Shown piece by piece: positions 24,147 through 33,258 of a stretch of DNA of 64,000 nucleotides (positions within the stretch are counted from its first letter, which is position 1; the number at the start of each line of letters is the position of its first letter). Source of the stretch: Catenuloplanes indicus. GTDB taxonomy: Bacteria; Actinomycetota; Actinomycetes; Mycobacteriales; Micromonosporaceae. Under the pieces are notes generated by a model. The model was not told the origin of the DNA, ran no database searches, and worked only from the letters and a program-made list of their open reading frames with translations. The position numbers and the translations under genes were made by a program. Location of the stretch: the NCBI RefSeq assembly GCF_030813715.1, contig NZ_JAUSUZ010000001.1, positions 7,130,001 to 7,194,000 on the forward strand, read 5' to 3'.

Positions 24147-26852
24147 CTACCCGGGGAGCGCGGTCCAGGACTGGTGCAGCAGGCCCTCCGGGGTCTGCAG
24201 CGAGAGGACGCGCGCGCCGCCGTACCGTTGCTCGCCGAGACCGGCCACCAGGTTGGCGCCGGCCGCGCGGAGCGTGAAGCCGTTGGCGGTGGGCAGGACG
24301 ACCCAGTGCTGTTCATCGGCCGCCTCCTTGCAGGTGACCTGGACGAGGGGGACTCCGGCGGCGACCTCGCCGTCCAGCGGGACCACGCACTTCCCGGTGA
24401 CCCGGGAGATCAGCTGGAACGCGTCGCCGACCCGGCGCAGGCTCCACTGCTGCTGCGTGACGCCTTCGGCACGCTGGACCACGATCGGCGTGGACTCGTT
24501 GGAGCGGGCGCCGTAGAGGTGCGCGGCGCCGCCGGTGAGCGCGTTGTTGAGCTGGAACCAGCCGTCCATGATCGGGCGGGCGGCCGGTGAGGTCTTCGCG
24601 GCCAGCGCGTCCGTGAACCGCTCGCCGTCGTTGGTCAGCACCTGGATGCTGTACTCCGTGCCGGGCGTCAGGCCGATGATCCGGGCCCGGGTGGCCGCGG
24701 TGACGCCGATGATCTGCCCGTTGACCGTCACCGTGTAGTGCACCGCGTCCGTGGCCGCGTTCCAGCTGACCCGGGTGGACGTGCTGGTGGTGTCCCGGAT
24801 CTTCAGAAAGCCGGGCGGCGGTGGCGCGCCGATCGGCGGTTCGCTGGCCAGGCCGGGATCGGCCGGTGGCGGGGACGGCAGGGACGGTCGCGACGGCGTC
24901 GGCGAGACCGCGGACGCCGTGACCGACGGGCTGGGCGAGGCCGGTGCACCGGCGCCCCGGCCACCGGCCTGCGGCTGATCGCCGTCGCCGGTGTCCTCCG
25001 GGTCCTCGGGATCCTCCGGGTCGTCCTCACCGCTGGTCGGCGTGGGGGACGCCGGCGCCGGCGTGGGTGACGTGGTCGGCGCGGTGGACCGGCGCGGCGA
25101 CGGCGACGGGTTGCCACGCGGCGGTGTCACGGCCTCGGCCGGGCGCTGCGGAGCGGGTTCCGCGGCCGCTGCGGCCTCGCGGATCAGGAACTCGCTGTTC
25201 GCCAGGTTCCAGTTCTGCGTGAGGTAGCTGCCCGGCTCCGGGTCGGTGTTGAAGTAGTCGTCGCCGCCGCAGTCGAGCAGTGCCTCGCCGGACGCACTCT
25301 CGCAGTCGAGCCGGACCTCCTCGCCGCTCTCGTCCGGGTAGCACATCAGGTCGTGGTCGTCGACGCAGTGGCCGAGGCCGCTGCCGTTCGGCGCGTCGTC
25401 CCCGACGCCGCCGAGCGTGTGCACGAGCTGGTGCGCGGCCATCGGCGCGGACCAGCAGCCGGCGTCCACCCGGGCGTAGGACGGACCGCCGTTGTTCAGG
25501 TTGCCGGCGTCCGCCCGGGAGTCCCGGATGATCGTGCCGATGCCGCAGTAGACGTTCGTGTCCGCGAAGATCAGGTACTTCCGGTCGGTGCGGTCGTAGC
25601 CGAGCGCGCGCAGGCCGGCGAGCGTCACGTCGAAGCTGTCCAGCCGGTCCGCGGGCAGCTGCACCTCGGTCACGTCGACCCGGCAGTCCGGCGTGGTCAC
25701 GTAGCGTACGTGCCGGATGCCGCCGGTGCGGGCCGCGCTGGCGGAGAAGATCTCGTCGACCTCGGCGGCCCAGCGGCGGATCGACGGCAGGTAGCGGCTG
25801 AACCGGCTGACCGCGTCCGTCGGGTAGGCGTAGATGACCTGCACCCGCTTGCCCTGATAGCCGTCGCCCTCGCAGGCCACGCCGTCCTCGCCCATGGTGA
25901 ACGTGTCGTCGCCGCTGGCCGGGTCCGGCACCAGCGCGGGCATCGTGCTGGCCGGCACGACCGCGCCCTCGTCGCGCACCACGTCCGCGTCGTCCGGCAC
26001 GCCGCGGGTGTCCTTGACCGGCTCGACCAGCGGGGGCACGCCCTCCGCGATCGGGGCCACGTCCTGGGTGACCTTGAACGTCGGCGGTGCCGGGTCCGGC
26101 CCGTACGAGCAGGCGCCGCCGGAGTCGTTGATCTCGTAGGCGCCGATGCAGAGCGAGTTGCGGCTGGCCGGGGTGAGCCCGTCGTAGACCAGGCCGTCCT
26201 CCGGCTGGCTGGCCGGCAGCGCCGCGATCGGGACCAGGCCGGGCAGCGAGCTGATCCCGGGCGTCCACTGGGTGAGCAACGCGGGCAGCACCAGCAGCGC
26301 GATGCCGAGCACCACGGCGCCGGTGGCCAGGTTGATCCGGCGCGGGAGACGCACGGTCGCGGGCAGGTCGCGCGCGGCCGACGTGCGGCGGACGACCTCG
26401 CCGTGCCGCTTCGCCGCGCGCGGCTCGGCCGGGGCCGGGACGCGCCCGCCGCGGTCCCGCCGGATCGCCTGCACGCGCATCAGCTGCGTGCGGCTGGCCC
26501 AGGCCGGCAGTTCCTGGGCGCGGCGGCGGGCGCCCTCACGGCGTACCGCGGACGGGGTTCGCGGCTCCTGGGGTGTTGCGGTCGCGGCCGGGCGGGTGAG
26601 GCGGTCGCGCAACGCCGGCACCAGCTGTGCCGAGACGATCTCGCGCAGCCGCGCCCAGCGCGCCGCAATGCCGGCGGACCGCATGATCCCGGGCAGTCGC
26701 GCGAGTCCGGTGGGGAGACCGGCACGCCGCGGCTCCGGGGCACCGGCACGGCGGTGCCGTGCGGTGGTCGAGCCGAACGACGCCGGAAGATCCCGGATGA
26801 AGGAGCGCGTTGTGGCCGTTCGCCGCCGTGGAAGCTCGCGGTGCGACGACAC
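24147..26852 (-). CDS. membrane-anchored pseudo-metalloprotease with FnIII and ricin-lectin domains
   Basis: The 901-residue protein starts at a GTG (26852) 10 nt after GGAGG. A basic cytosolic region (1-170) precedes one membrane helix (about 175-200, ATGAVVLGIALLVLPALL). Outside is a domain like secreted actinobacterial zinc proteases, with H474-Q475-x2-H478 where HExxH is expected, followed by GHCVDDHDLMCY. Next come a Pro/Thr/Ser/Asp linker, a fibronectin type III domain (about 685-770), and a ricin-type beta-trefoil (about 775-901) with QQQW and LHQSW motifs. The Glu-to-Gln change predicts a catalytically dead, perhaps binding-only, domain. It is probably a cell-surface carbohydrate- or protein-binding factor. 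The start choice is moderately certain. Confidence 0.78.
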   Translation of the reverse strand: MSSHRELPRRRTATTRSFIRDLPASFGSTTARHRRAGAPEPRRAGLPTGLARLPGIMRSAGIAARWARLREIVSAQLVPALRDRLTRPAATATPQEPRTPSAVRREGARRRAQELPAWASRTQLMRVQAIRRDRGGRVPAPAEPRAAKRHGEVVRRTSAARDLPATVRLPRRINLATGAVVLGIALLVLPALLTQWTPGISSLPGLVPIAALPASQPEDGLVYDGLTPASRNSLCIGAYEINDSGGACSYGPDPAPPTFKVTQDVAPIAEGVPPLVEPVKDTRGVPDDADVVRDEGAVVPASTMPALVPDPASGDDTFTMGEDGVACEGDGYQGKRVQVIYAYPTDAVSRFSRYLPSIRRWAAEVDEIFSASAARTGGIRHVRYVTTPDCRVDVTEVQLPADRLDSFDVTLAGLRALGYDRTDRKYLIFADTNVYCGIGTIIRDSRADAGNLNNGGPSYARVDAGCWSAPMAAHQLVHTLGGVGDDAPNGSGLGHCVDDHDLMCYPDESGEEVRLDCESASGEALLDCGGDDYFNTDPEPGSYLTQNWNLANSEFLIREAAAAAEPAPQRPAEAVTPPRGNPSPSPRRSTAPTTSPTPAPASPTPTSGEDDPEDPEDPEDTGDGDQPQAGGRGAGAPASPSPSVTASAVSPTPSRPSLPSPPPADPGLASEPPIGAPPPPGFLKIRDTTSTSTRVSWNAATDAVHYTVTVNGQIIGVTAATRARIIGLTPGTEYSIQVLTNDGERFTDALAAKTSPAARPIMDGWFQLNNALTGGAAHLYGARSNESTPIVVQRAEGVTQQQWSLRRVGDAFQLISRVTGKCVVPLDGEVAAGVPLVQVTCKEAADEQHWVVLPTANGFTLRAAGANLVAGLGEQRYGGARVLSLQTPEGLLHQSWTALPG

Positions 26853-26998
26853 GCGTGTGATACCTCCGCATGGTGGGCGCGCGGCGGGGTGAGGGTTTGG
26901 GGGACCGCACCCCGCCGCACGCGGGTTACACCGGACCGGGGTGTGGGGACGACTTGCGGGCGGTGGTCCGAGGTAACCGGATGGGATCGGGTTGAAGA

Positions 26999-27012
26999 CT
27001 GCCACCTGGCAG
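26999..27012. promoter_or_regulatory. palindrome upstream of the lectin-protein gene
   Basis: CTGCCA-CC-TGGCAG is a perfect 6+6 palindrome about 147 nt upstream of the GTG start, in the 231-nt gap after the histidine kinase gene. It is a candidate site for the adjacent response regulator, without direct support. Confidence 0.3.
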
Positions 27013-27083
27013 ATGGCTGTGGGAATGGGCTTAAGGCGAAACTAAGCAAAGCTTGGGATTCGGATCGTTGGGTGTTCTGCACA

Positions 27084-28520
27084 TCACTCGGCGTTATCCC
27101 GCGGGCGCGGCCAGCGGGGTCGTCCGGGTTCGCCGGCCAGGCGCCCGACCAGGCCGAACCGGCTGGCCTGCTTCGGTTTCGCCTCCGCGTCGCCGAACAG
27201 CATGACGACGCTGGCACCGCCGAGCGAGGACCGCGCGATGCTGACCGAGCCGCCGGTGGCGAGCGTGGCCCGTTTCGCGATGTCCAGCCCGAGCCCGGTG
27301 GAGCCGCGGTCGGACGCGCCACGCTGCAGCGCCCGTTCCGGGTCCGGGATGCCGGTGCCCGCGTCGTCGACCCGGATCGCGATCCAGCCGTCCCGCCGGG
27401 ACACGCCGATCTCGAACGCGGTGCCCTGCGCGGTGTAGCGGAACACGTTGCCCAGCACCGCGTCCAGCGCGGCGGCCAGCTCGGAGCGGGGCACCTGCAC
27501 CGGGATGCGGGTCTGCGCGCCGATCACCCGGTACGGCCGGTTCTGGTCGCCGGCCAGCGCGGACCAGAACGTCATCCGCTCCCGGACCACCTCGCTGGCG
27601 TCGCAGCCGCCGTCCTCCGGCGGTGGTGCGCCGCGGTCCGCGACCGCGCGCCGGGTGGTGGTGATCAGCGCGTCCACCTCGCCCTCCAGGGTCACGATCG
27701 CCTGCCGGATGCGCCGGATCGTACGCCGCCGGTCCAGCTCCGCCGCGGAGAAGTCGCCGACGCTGGTGTCGTCCGGGTCCAGCGCCTCCGCGTCCAGCCG
27801 CAGCACGGTCAGCGGGGTGCGCAGCCGGTGCGACAGGTCCGCCACCATCTCCCGTTCGTTGGTGCGCGAGGTGACCAGGCGGTCCGCCATCCGGTTGAAC
27901 GCGTAGCCGGCCTCGGCCAGCTCGCGCGGCCCGGTCGGCTGGATGCGCACGCCGAGGTCGCCGTCGCCGACCGCCATCGCGGCCCGGACCAGCGACTTCG
28001 CCGAGCCGACCGTCCGTCCGGCCAGCCGGTCGACGACGAACACGCTGGCACCGACCAGGCCGAGCGCGATCAGCGCGAGCGTCCACCAGATCGCGGGCAC
28101 GCCGTCGTTGAGCGCGTGGTCCGGCACGAACACCTCGACGACCGCGGTGCTCTCGCCGACGATCACCGGTTCCAGCCGCAGCGCGCCGCCGGCCACGCCG
28201 ACCACCAGCGGACGGCCGCCGTCGACCGTGCGTTCCAGGTCGGCGTCGGAGGCGCGGCCGGTCGCGGACTCGTTGGAGAGCCCGAGCACCACCGGCGTGT
28301 CCGTCAGCGGGCCGCTGCCGGCCGCCTCGATCGCGCGCTGCACGCCCGCCTCGTCGGCCTGTGCGGCCAGCGCACCGGCGACGATCGCGCTGCGCCGGCC
28401 GGCCTCGGTCAGGGCCCGCTCGCGCGCGTCCTCCCGGACCTGGATGGCCAGCGGGATCACGAAGACCAGCGCGGCCACCGCGGTCATCGCCGCGCTGACG
28501 TACGCCAGTCCCGCTCTCAG
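27084..28520 (-). CDS. sensor histidine kinase (probable CTG start)
   Basis: The reading frame has no ATG/GTG/TTG before a Met inside the first membrane helix. A CTG at 28520 overlaps the response-regulator stop as CTGA, mimicking the usual ATGA coupling and giving a full helix (LRAGLAYV...). From there the 478-residue protein has TM1 (about 5-25), an extracytoplasmic domain (26-140), TM2 (about 143-163) and HAMP (164-216). HisKA follows with His231 in LSHRLRTP, then the catalytic domain with N box ALDAVLGNVFRYT, G1 VDDAGTGIP and G2 GSTGLGLDIAKRA. It should phosphorylate the adjacent OmpR-type regulator. Its signal is unknown. Confidence 0.87.
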   Translation of the reverse strand: MRAGLAYVSAAMTAVAALVFVIPLAIQVREDARERALTEAGRRSAIVAGALAAQADEAGVQRAIEAAGSGPLTDTPVVLGLSNESATGRASDADLERTVDGGRPLVVGVAGGALRLEPVIVGESTAVVEVFVPDHALNDGVPAIWWTLALIALGLVGASVFVVDRLAGRTVGSAKSLVRAAMAVGDGDLGVRIQPTGPRELAEAGYAFNRMADRLVTSRTNEREMVADLSHRLRTPLTVLRLDAEALDPDDTSVGDFSAAELDRRRTIRRIRQAIVTLEGEVDALITTTRRAVADRGAPPPEDGGCDASEVVRERMTFWSALAGDQNRPYRVIGAQTRIPVQVPRSELAAALDAVLGNVFRYTAQGTAFEIGVSRRDGWIAIRVDDAGTGIPDPERALQRGASDRGSTGLGLDIAKRATLATGGSVSIARSSLGGASVVMLFGDAEAKPKQASRFGLVGRLAGEPGRPRWPRPRDNAE

Positions 28521-29206
28521 TCCGGTGCCACCAACCGGAATCCGACCCCCCGCACGGTGCGCAGGTAGCGCGGTTTCGCCGCGGACTCGCCCAGCTTGCG
28601 GCGGAGCCAGTACAGGTGCACGTCGATCGTCTGGTCCTCGCCGACCGATGGCTGTCGCCATACCTCCTCCAACAGCTCCCGGCGGGACACCACGCGGCCC
28701 GGACGGGCGGCGAGATAAGCGAGCAGGTCGAATTCCTTGCGGGTCAGCGCGAGCGGCGTGCCGTCCAGCTGCGCGGAGCGCTCGCCGACGTCGACCCGCA
28801 GGCCGCCGACCTGGTGCACGGCCGGCTGGGCGGTGCGGGTGGCGCGGCCGGCGCGGCGCAGCACGGTGGTGATGCGCGCGTCCAGGTGGGCGCCGGTGAA
28901 CGGCTTGACCATGTAGTCGTCCGCGCCGGAGCGCAGCAGCCGGACGATCGACTGCTCGTCGTCCCGCGCGGTCGCGATGATGATCGGCACGTCCGTGATG
29001 CCGCGCAGCATCCGCAACGCGTCCGCGCCGTCCAGGTCGGGGAGCCCGAGGTCGAGCACGACCAGGTCGGGGGTCTCCGCGGCGACCCGGCGCAACGCCT
29101 CCAGCGCCGTGCCGACGGCATGGACGGCATGCCCACGATCGGCGAGGCTGCGCAACATCGCACCTCGCACGACGTGGTCGTCCTCGACGAGCAACACCGT
29201 GGCCAT
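28517..29206 (-). CDS. OmpR-family response regulator
   Basis: The 229-residue protein has a receiver domain with acidic pair E8/D9/D10, phosphoacceptor Asp52 (VVLDLGLP), T/A switch region and Lys101 (MVKPF). A C-terminal winged helix follows (about 130-226) with LTRKEFDLLAYLA and TIDVHLYWLRRKLG. It is paired with the kinase whose start overlaps its stop. Probable targets are its own promoter and the downstream surface-protein operon, by gene position only. Confidence 0.92.
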   Translation of the reverse strand: MATVLLVEDDHVVRGAMLRSLADRGHAVHAVGTALEALRRVAAETPDLVVLDLGLPDLDGADALRMLRGITDVPIIIATARDDEQSIVRLLRSGADDYMVKPFTGAHLDARITTVLRRAGRATRTAQPAVHQVGGLRVDVGERSAQLDGTPLALTRKEFDLLAYLAARPGRVVSRRELLEEVWRQPSVGEDQTIDVHLYWLRRKLGESAAKPRYLRTVRGVGFRLVAPD

Positions 29207-29562
29207 GCGAAGAACGTACTTGGCGTGGCAAGCGCGACGGCGCCAGGGGCATCGACGTTGTGGGATGAGTCAGGAAATATCGGGCTATAAAGACCAGGGC
29301 AAAATCGTTCGGCGGTACGGAATTCAGCCGCTCGTCCGACCCGTCGCGCGCCGTTCGGCGTACCCCGGGCCGGTCCCCGGTTCGACGGTTCGATCGAGGG
29401 CGGTGAGTTCGACGATCGCGGGCGCGCACGTCGTCCGGCTTCATCATCACCGGTGCGCCGGGCGCGGTCACGCCGCGCCGCACCGCGACGGTCCGATCCG
29501 TCCGTGGCGGGCCACGGCGATGCTGCCGGGCGGATCATCCGGAGGGCGCATATAAAGGCAGG
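29207..29562. other. 356-nt divergent intergenic region
   Basis: Holds the promoters of the response-regulator gene (minus) and the aldo/keto reductase gene (plus). It is less GC-rich near 29260-29320. I see no convincing ORF or RNA gene. A GGCAGG ribosome site precedes the reductase ATG. Confidence 0.5.
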
Positions 29563-30597
29563 ATGAGCTACACCGCCGCTTCCGCACGTTATGACGGTCC
29601 GATGCAGTACCGGCGCACCGGCCGTTCCGGACTCGACCTGCCGGTGCTGTCGCTGGGCCTCTGGCACAACTTCGGCGACGACGTGCCGGCCGAGACGCAG
29701 CGGGGGATCGTCCGGGCCGCGTTCGACGCCGGGATCACCCACTTCGACCTGGCCAACAACTACGGGCCGCCGTACGGCGCGGCCGAGCGCAACTTCGGCC
29801 GGCTGCTCCGCGAGGACCTGCGACCGTACCGGGACGAGATCGTCGTCTCCACCAAGGCCGGCTGGGACATGTGGCCCGGCCCGTACGGCCAGGGCGGCGG
29901 CTCGCGCAAGTACGTGCTGGCCAGCCTGGATCAGTCGCTGGACCGGCTCGGGCTGGACTACGTCGACATCTTCTACTCGCACCGGTACGACCCGGACACG
30001 CCGCTGGAGGAGACCGCGGCCGCGCTGGACACGGCCGTCCGCTCCGGGCGCGCGCTGTACGTCGGCATCTCGTCCTACGACGCGGACCACACGCGCGAGA
30101 TGGCCGGTTTGCTGCGCGAGCTGGGCACGCCGCTGCTGATCCACCAGCCGTCCTACTCGATGCTCAACCGCTGGATCGAGACCGAGGGCCTGCTGGACGC
30201 GGCCGCGGACCTCGGCGTCGGCGTGATCGGCTTCACCGCGCTCGCCCAGGGGCTGCTGACCGGCAAGTACCTGACCGGCGTGCCGGCCGGGTCCCGGGCC
30301 GACCAGGGCAAGTACACGATCGACGACGACCGGGCCGGGCAGCTCACCGCGCTGAACGACATCGCCGGTCGGCGCGGGCAGAGCCTGGCGCAGACCGCGC
30401 TGGCCTGGGCGCTGCGCGACCCGCGGGTGACGTCGCTGGTGATCGGCGCGAGCAGCACCGGGCAGCTGGAGCAGAACATCGGCGCGCTGGCGAACCTGGA
30501 GTTCACCGCGGACGAACTGGCCGAGATCGACAAGGTGCTCGCCTCGAACACCACGTCCGTGGACGCCTGGGAGGACGCGCGCCGCGGCACGCTCTGA
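29563..30597 (+). CDS. mgrA: aldo/keto reductase, L-glyceraldehyde-3-phosphate reductase type
   Basis: The 344-residue enzyme has the AKR tetrad in [12 protein letters not shown] (Asp, Tyr), [16 protein letters not shown] (Lys) and [12 protein letters not shown] (His). The phrases [28 protein letters not shown] and [13 protein letters not shown] are those of the YghZ/Gpr-like AKR14 group. Members reduce L-glyceraldehyde 3-phosphate and methylglyoxal with NADPH. The C-terminal cofactor segment is [13 protein letters not shown]. The gene is monocistronic, followed by a kinase-fragment remnant. Confidence 0.87.
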   Translation: MSYTAASARYDGPMQYRRTGRSGLDLPVLSLGLWHNFGDDVPAETQRGIVRAAFDAGITHFDLANNYGPPYGAAERNFGRLLREDLRPYRDEIVVSTKAGWDMWPGPYGQGGGSRKYVLASLDQSLDRLGLDYVDIFYSHRYDPDTPLEETAAALDTAVRSGRALYVGISSYDADHTREMAGLLRELGTPLLIHQPSYSMLNRWIETEGLLDAAADLGVGVIGFTALAQGLLTGKYLTGVPAGSRADQGKYTIDDDRAGQLTALNDIAGRRGQSLAQTALAWALRDPRVTSLVIGASSTGQLEQNIGALANLEFTADELAEIDKVLASNTTSVDAWEDARRGTL

Positions 30598-30701
30598 CGC
30601 CCTCGGCCGGCGGGGTTCCGGGCGCTGTGTGGGCGCAGTCCGAAACCATGCCGAGCGGTGCTGTCGAGGCCGCGCCCGGCCGGGATGCCGCTGCGGGGTG
30701 A

Positions 30702-30806
30702 TGTCGGGCCCGGCTCGGCGGCGCCAGCGTGGTGCTGCTGTTCGGCGACCCGGACGCGGCCCGCGAGGAGCGCGTCCCCCGTCAGCGGCGGCGCCCGCAG
30801 CGATAG
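30702..30806 (+). pseudogene. C-terminal fragment of a histidine kinase
   Basis: One frame between a TGA (30699) and a TAG (30804) reads [18 protein letters not shown], closely matching the end of the histidine kinase at 27084-28520 (SLGGASVVMLFGDAEA). No G1, G2 or N box precedes it, so this is only the final strand of an ATPase domain. It is best explained as the stub of a deleted kinase gene, lying 48 nt before thrS. The match is short but specific. Confidence 0.5.
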
Positions 30807-30853
30807 CATCGGTGGGTTGTGCTTTGGAAAACCGAATGAACGGAGATCCCACC

Positions 30854-32968
30854 GTGTCCGCACCGACATCGAAGCCCGCTGAGACGGACCACGTCGTCGT
30901 CCCGGCCGGGACGACGGCGGCCGACGCGGTGGCGGCGATCGGCCTGCCGCTCGCCGGCCCGAAGGCGATCGTCGTGGTCCGCGACGAGCACGGCAAGCTG
31001 CACGACCTGGACTGGTCGGCCGACCACGAGACGGTGATGACGCCGGTCCCGCTGGACTCGCCGGACGGGCTGAACGTGCTGCGCCACTCGACCGCGCACG
31101 TGCTCGCGCAGGCCGTGCAGACGCTGTTCCCGGAGGCGAAGCTCGGCATCGGGCCGTACATCCGGGACGGCTTCTACTACGACTTCGACGTGGCGAAGCC
31201 GTTCACGCCGGACGATCTCAGCAAGATCGAGAAGAAGATGCAGGAGATCATCAAGAGCAACCAGCGGTTCCGCCGCCGGGAGTTCGCCTCGATCGAGCAG
31301 GCGCGCGAGGAACTGGCCGGCGAGCCGTACAAGCTGGAGCTGGTGGGGGAGGCCGGTGCCGGTGGCTTCGACGCCGAGGAGATCATGGAGGTCGGCGGCG
31401 GCGAGCTGACCATCTACGACAACCTGGACGCGTCCGGCGAGAAGGTCTGCTGGGGCGACCTCTGTCGCGGCCCGCACCTGCCGAACACGCGGCTGATCGG
31501 CGCGTTCAAGCTGATGCGCTCGGCCGCGGCCTACTGGCGGGGCAGCGAGAAGAACCCACAGCTGCAGCGCGTGTACGGCACGGCGTGGCCGACCCGGGAC
31601 GCGCTCAAGGCGTACCAGAGGCTGCTCGAGGAGGCGGCCCGCCGCGACCACCGCAAGCTCGGCGCGGAACTCGACCTGTTCTCCTTCCCGGACGAGATCG
31701 GCTCCGGCCTCGCGGTCTTCCACCCCAAGGGCGGCATCATCCGGCGCGAGCTGGAGAACTACTCGCGTGAGCGGCACGAGGCGGCCGGCTACTCGTTCGT
31801 GAACACGCCGCACATCACCAAGGGCAGCCTGTTCGAGACGTCCGGGCACCTGCAGTGGTACGCGGACGGCATGTTCCCGCCCATGGAGGTCGAGGGCGCG
31901 AACTACTACCTGAAGCCGATGAACTGCCCGTTCCACAACCTGATCTTCCGGGGGCGCGGCCGGTCCTACCGGGAGCTGCCGCTGCGCCTGTTCGAGTTCG
32001 GCAGCGTCTACCGGTACGAGAAGTCCGGCGTGATCCACGGCCTCACCCGGGTGCGCGGCATGACGCAGGACGACGCGCACATCTACTGCACGGCCGAGCA
32101 GATGGGCGACGAGCTCAAGTCGCTGCTGACGTTCGTGCTCGACCTGCTGCGCGACTACGGGCTGAACGACTTCTACCTGGAGCTGTCCACGCGCAACCCG
32201 GAGAAGTCGGTCGGCACGGACGAGAACTGGGACCGGGCCACCGAGGCGCTGCGGATCGCGGCCGAGGACTCCGGCCTGGAGCTGGTCCCGGACCCGGGCG
32301 GCGCGGCGTTCTACGGCCCGAAGATCTCCGTCCAGGCGCGTGACGCGATCGGCCGTACCTGGCAGATGTCCACCATCCAGGTGGACTTCAACCTGCCGGA
32401 GCGGTTCGGCCTGGAGTTCGCGGCGTCGGACGGCACCCGGCAGCAGCCGGTCATGATCCACCGGGCGCTGTTCGGCTCGATCGAGCGGTTCTTCGGCGTG
32501 CTCACCGAGCACTACGCGGGCGCGTTCCCGGCCTGGCTCGCGCCGGTGCAGGTGGTCGGCATCCCGATCCGCGACGACCACGCGTCCTACCTGGAGGGTT
32601 TCGTCTACCTGCTCAAGGCCGCGGGCATCCGGGCCGAGCTGGACACGGGTGACGACCGGATGCAGAAGAAGATCCGTACCGCGCAGCAGCAGAAGATCCC
32701 GTTCATGGTGCTCGCCGGTGACGACGACGTGGCCGGGCAGACCGTGTCGTTCCGCTACCGGGACGGCTCGCAGCGCAACGGCGTCCCGCTGGACGAGGCG
32801 GTCCGGCACGTCACCGACATCGTCCGCTCCCGCACCAACGTGCCGCCGTCGGCCAACCCGGCCGAGGAGCCGCCCGCGCCGGACACCAGCGCGGCGGACC
32901 TGGAGGAGCGCACCATGCAGGAGGTGACAGCGCTCGCCAACCAGGCGGCCGCCAAGCACGCGCAGTAG
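30854..32968 (+). CDS. thrS: threonine-tRNA ligase
   Basis: The 704-residue protein charges tRNA-Thr. It has an N-terminal TGS-like domain (1-70) and an editing domain with HSTAH and CRGPH motifs (about 80-240). The class II core includes [16 protein letters not shown], zinc-site KPMNCPFH, motif 2 [13 protein letters not shown] and motif 3 [13 protein letters not shown]. The C-terminal anticodon domain (about 575-670) is followed by an acidic Pro-rich tail of about 45 residues. GTG at 30854 is chosen for the GGAG site 8 nt upstream; ATG at 30836 is possible. A perfect terminator follows. Confidence 0.95.
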   Translation: MSAPTSKPAETDHVVVPAGTTAADAVAAIGLPLAGPKAIVVVRDEHGKLHDLDWSADHETVMTPVPLDSPDGLNVLRHSTAHVLAQAVQTLFPEAKLGIGPYIRDGFYYDFDVAKPFTPDDLSKIEKKMQEIIKSNQRFRRREFASIEQAREELAGEPYKLELVGEAGAGGFDAEEIMEVGGGELTIYDNLDASGEKVCWGDLCRGPHLPNTRLIGAFKLMRSAAAYWRGSEKNPQLQRVYGTAWPTRDALKAYQRLLEEAARRDHRKLGAELDLFSFPDEIGSGLAVFHPKGGIIRRELENYSRERHEAAGYSFVNTPHITKGSLFETSGHLQWYADGMFPPMEVEGANYYLKPMNCPFHNLIFRGRGRSYRELPLRLFEFGSVYRYEKSGVIHGLTRVRGMTQDDAHIYCTAEQMGDELKSLLTFVLDLLRDYGLNDFYLELSTRNPEKSVGTDENWDRATEALRIAAEDSGLELVPDPGGAAFYGPKISVQARDAIGRTWQMSTIQVDFNLPERFGLEFAASDGTRQQPVMIHRALFGSIERFFGVLTEHYAGAFPAWLAPVQVVGIPIRDDHASYLEGFVYLLKAAGIRAELDTGDDRMQKKIRTAQQQKIPFMVLAGDDDVAGQTVSFRYRDGSQRNGVPLDEAVRHVTDIVRSRTNVPPSANPAEEPPAPDTSAADLEERTMQEVTALANQAAAKHAQ

Positions 32969-32975
32969 GTCTCGT

Positions 32976-33011
32976 CGCGACGGGCCGGGGAACGTTCCCC
33001 GGCCCGTCGCG
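32976..33011 (+). terminator. perfect palindromic terminator after thrS
   Basis: An 18-bp perfect inverted repeat with no spacer (32976-32993 with 32994-33011) starts 7 nt after the thrS stop. In RNA it would fold with a small central loop. It isolates thrS from the pectinesterase gene. Confidence 0.8.
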
Positions 33012-33074
33012 CGTTCCCGGCATCCGCCGCCGTGCATGTCCGGGAGGTTGCAAAAAAGCTGCACGTCGATGTCG

Positions 33075-33133
33075 TTGACCCGGTCGCGGGCGCGGGTTAG
33101 CGTCGTGTCACTCGCGCGGGCAAGCGCTTTCCC
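33075..33133 (+). promoter_or_regulatory. promoter with LacI-type operator before pectinesterase
   Basis: A -35 TTGACC (33075-33080), a 17-nt spacer and a -10 TAGCGT (33098-33103) are followed at about +8 to +23 by GGGCAAGCGCTTTCCC (33118-33133). Its AGCGCT core and near-symmetrical arms match LacI/CcpA-family sugar-repressor operators. Placement just downstream of the transcription start suggests repression relieved by a carbohydrate signal. No lacI-type gene lies in the window. Confidence 0.6.
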
Positions 33134-33258
33134 TCGGTGTCGCGGTCCGCGCCGGCTCCACGTTAGACCCGGTTCGTCCCTTTTGATGTGCACCGTTCCG
33201 TCCGCCGACGCCGCGTTTCGCCCGACGCGGCGCCGGCCACCTCGCTGAGGAGCACGCC

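Noticed and set aside
24147-27005. Longer 952-residue start for the lectin protein
   Set aside because: The extra 51 residues look non-coding, and a GGAGG site positions the GTG at 26852.
27084-29483. 799-residue continuous frame as a fused regulator-kinase
   Set aside because: The region upstream of 28520 is out-of-frame antisense/alternate-frame reading of the response regulator, which has its own intact frame.
28744-31161. 805-residue minus-strand open frame across the AKR and thrS start
   Set aside because: Low-complexity Arg/Val/Leu antisense sequence lying over well-supported plus-strand genes.
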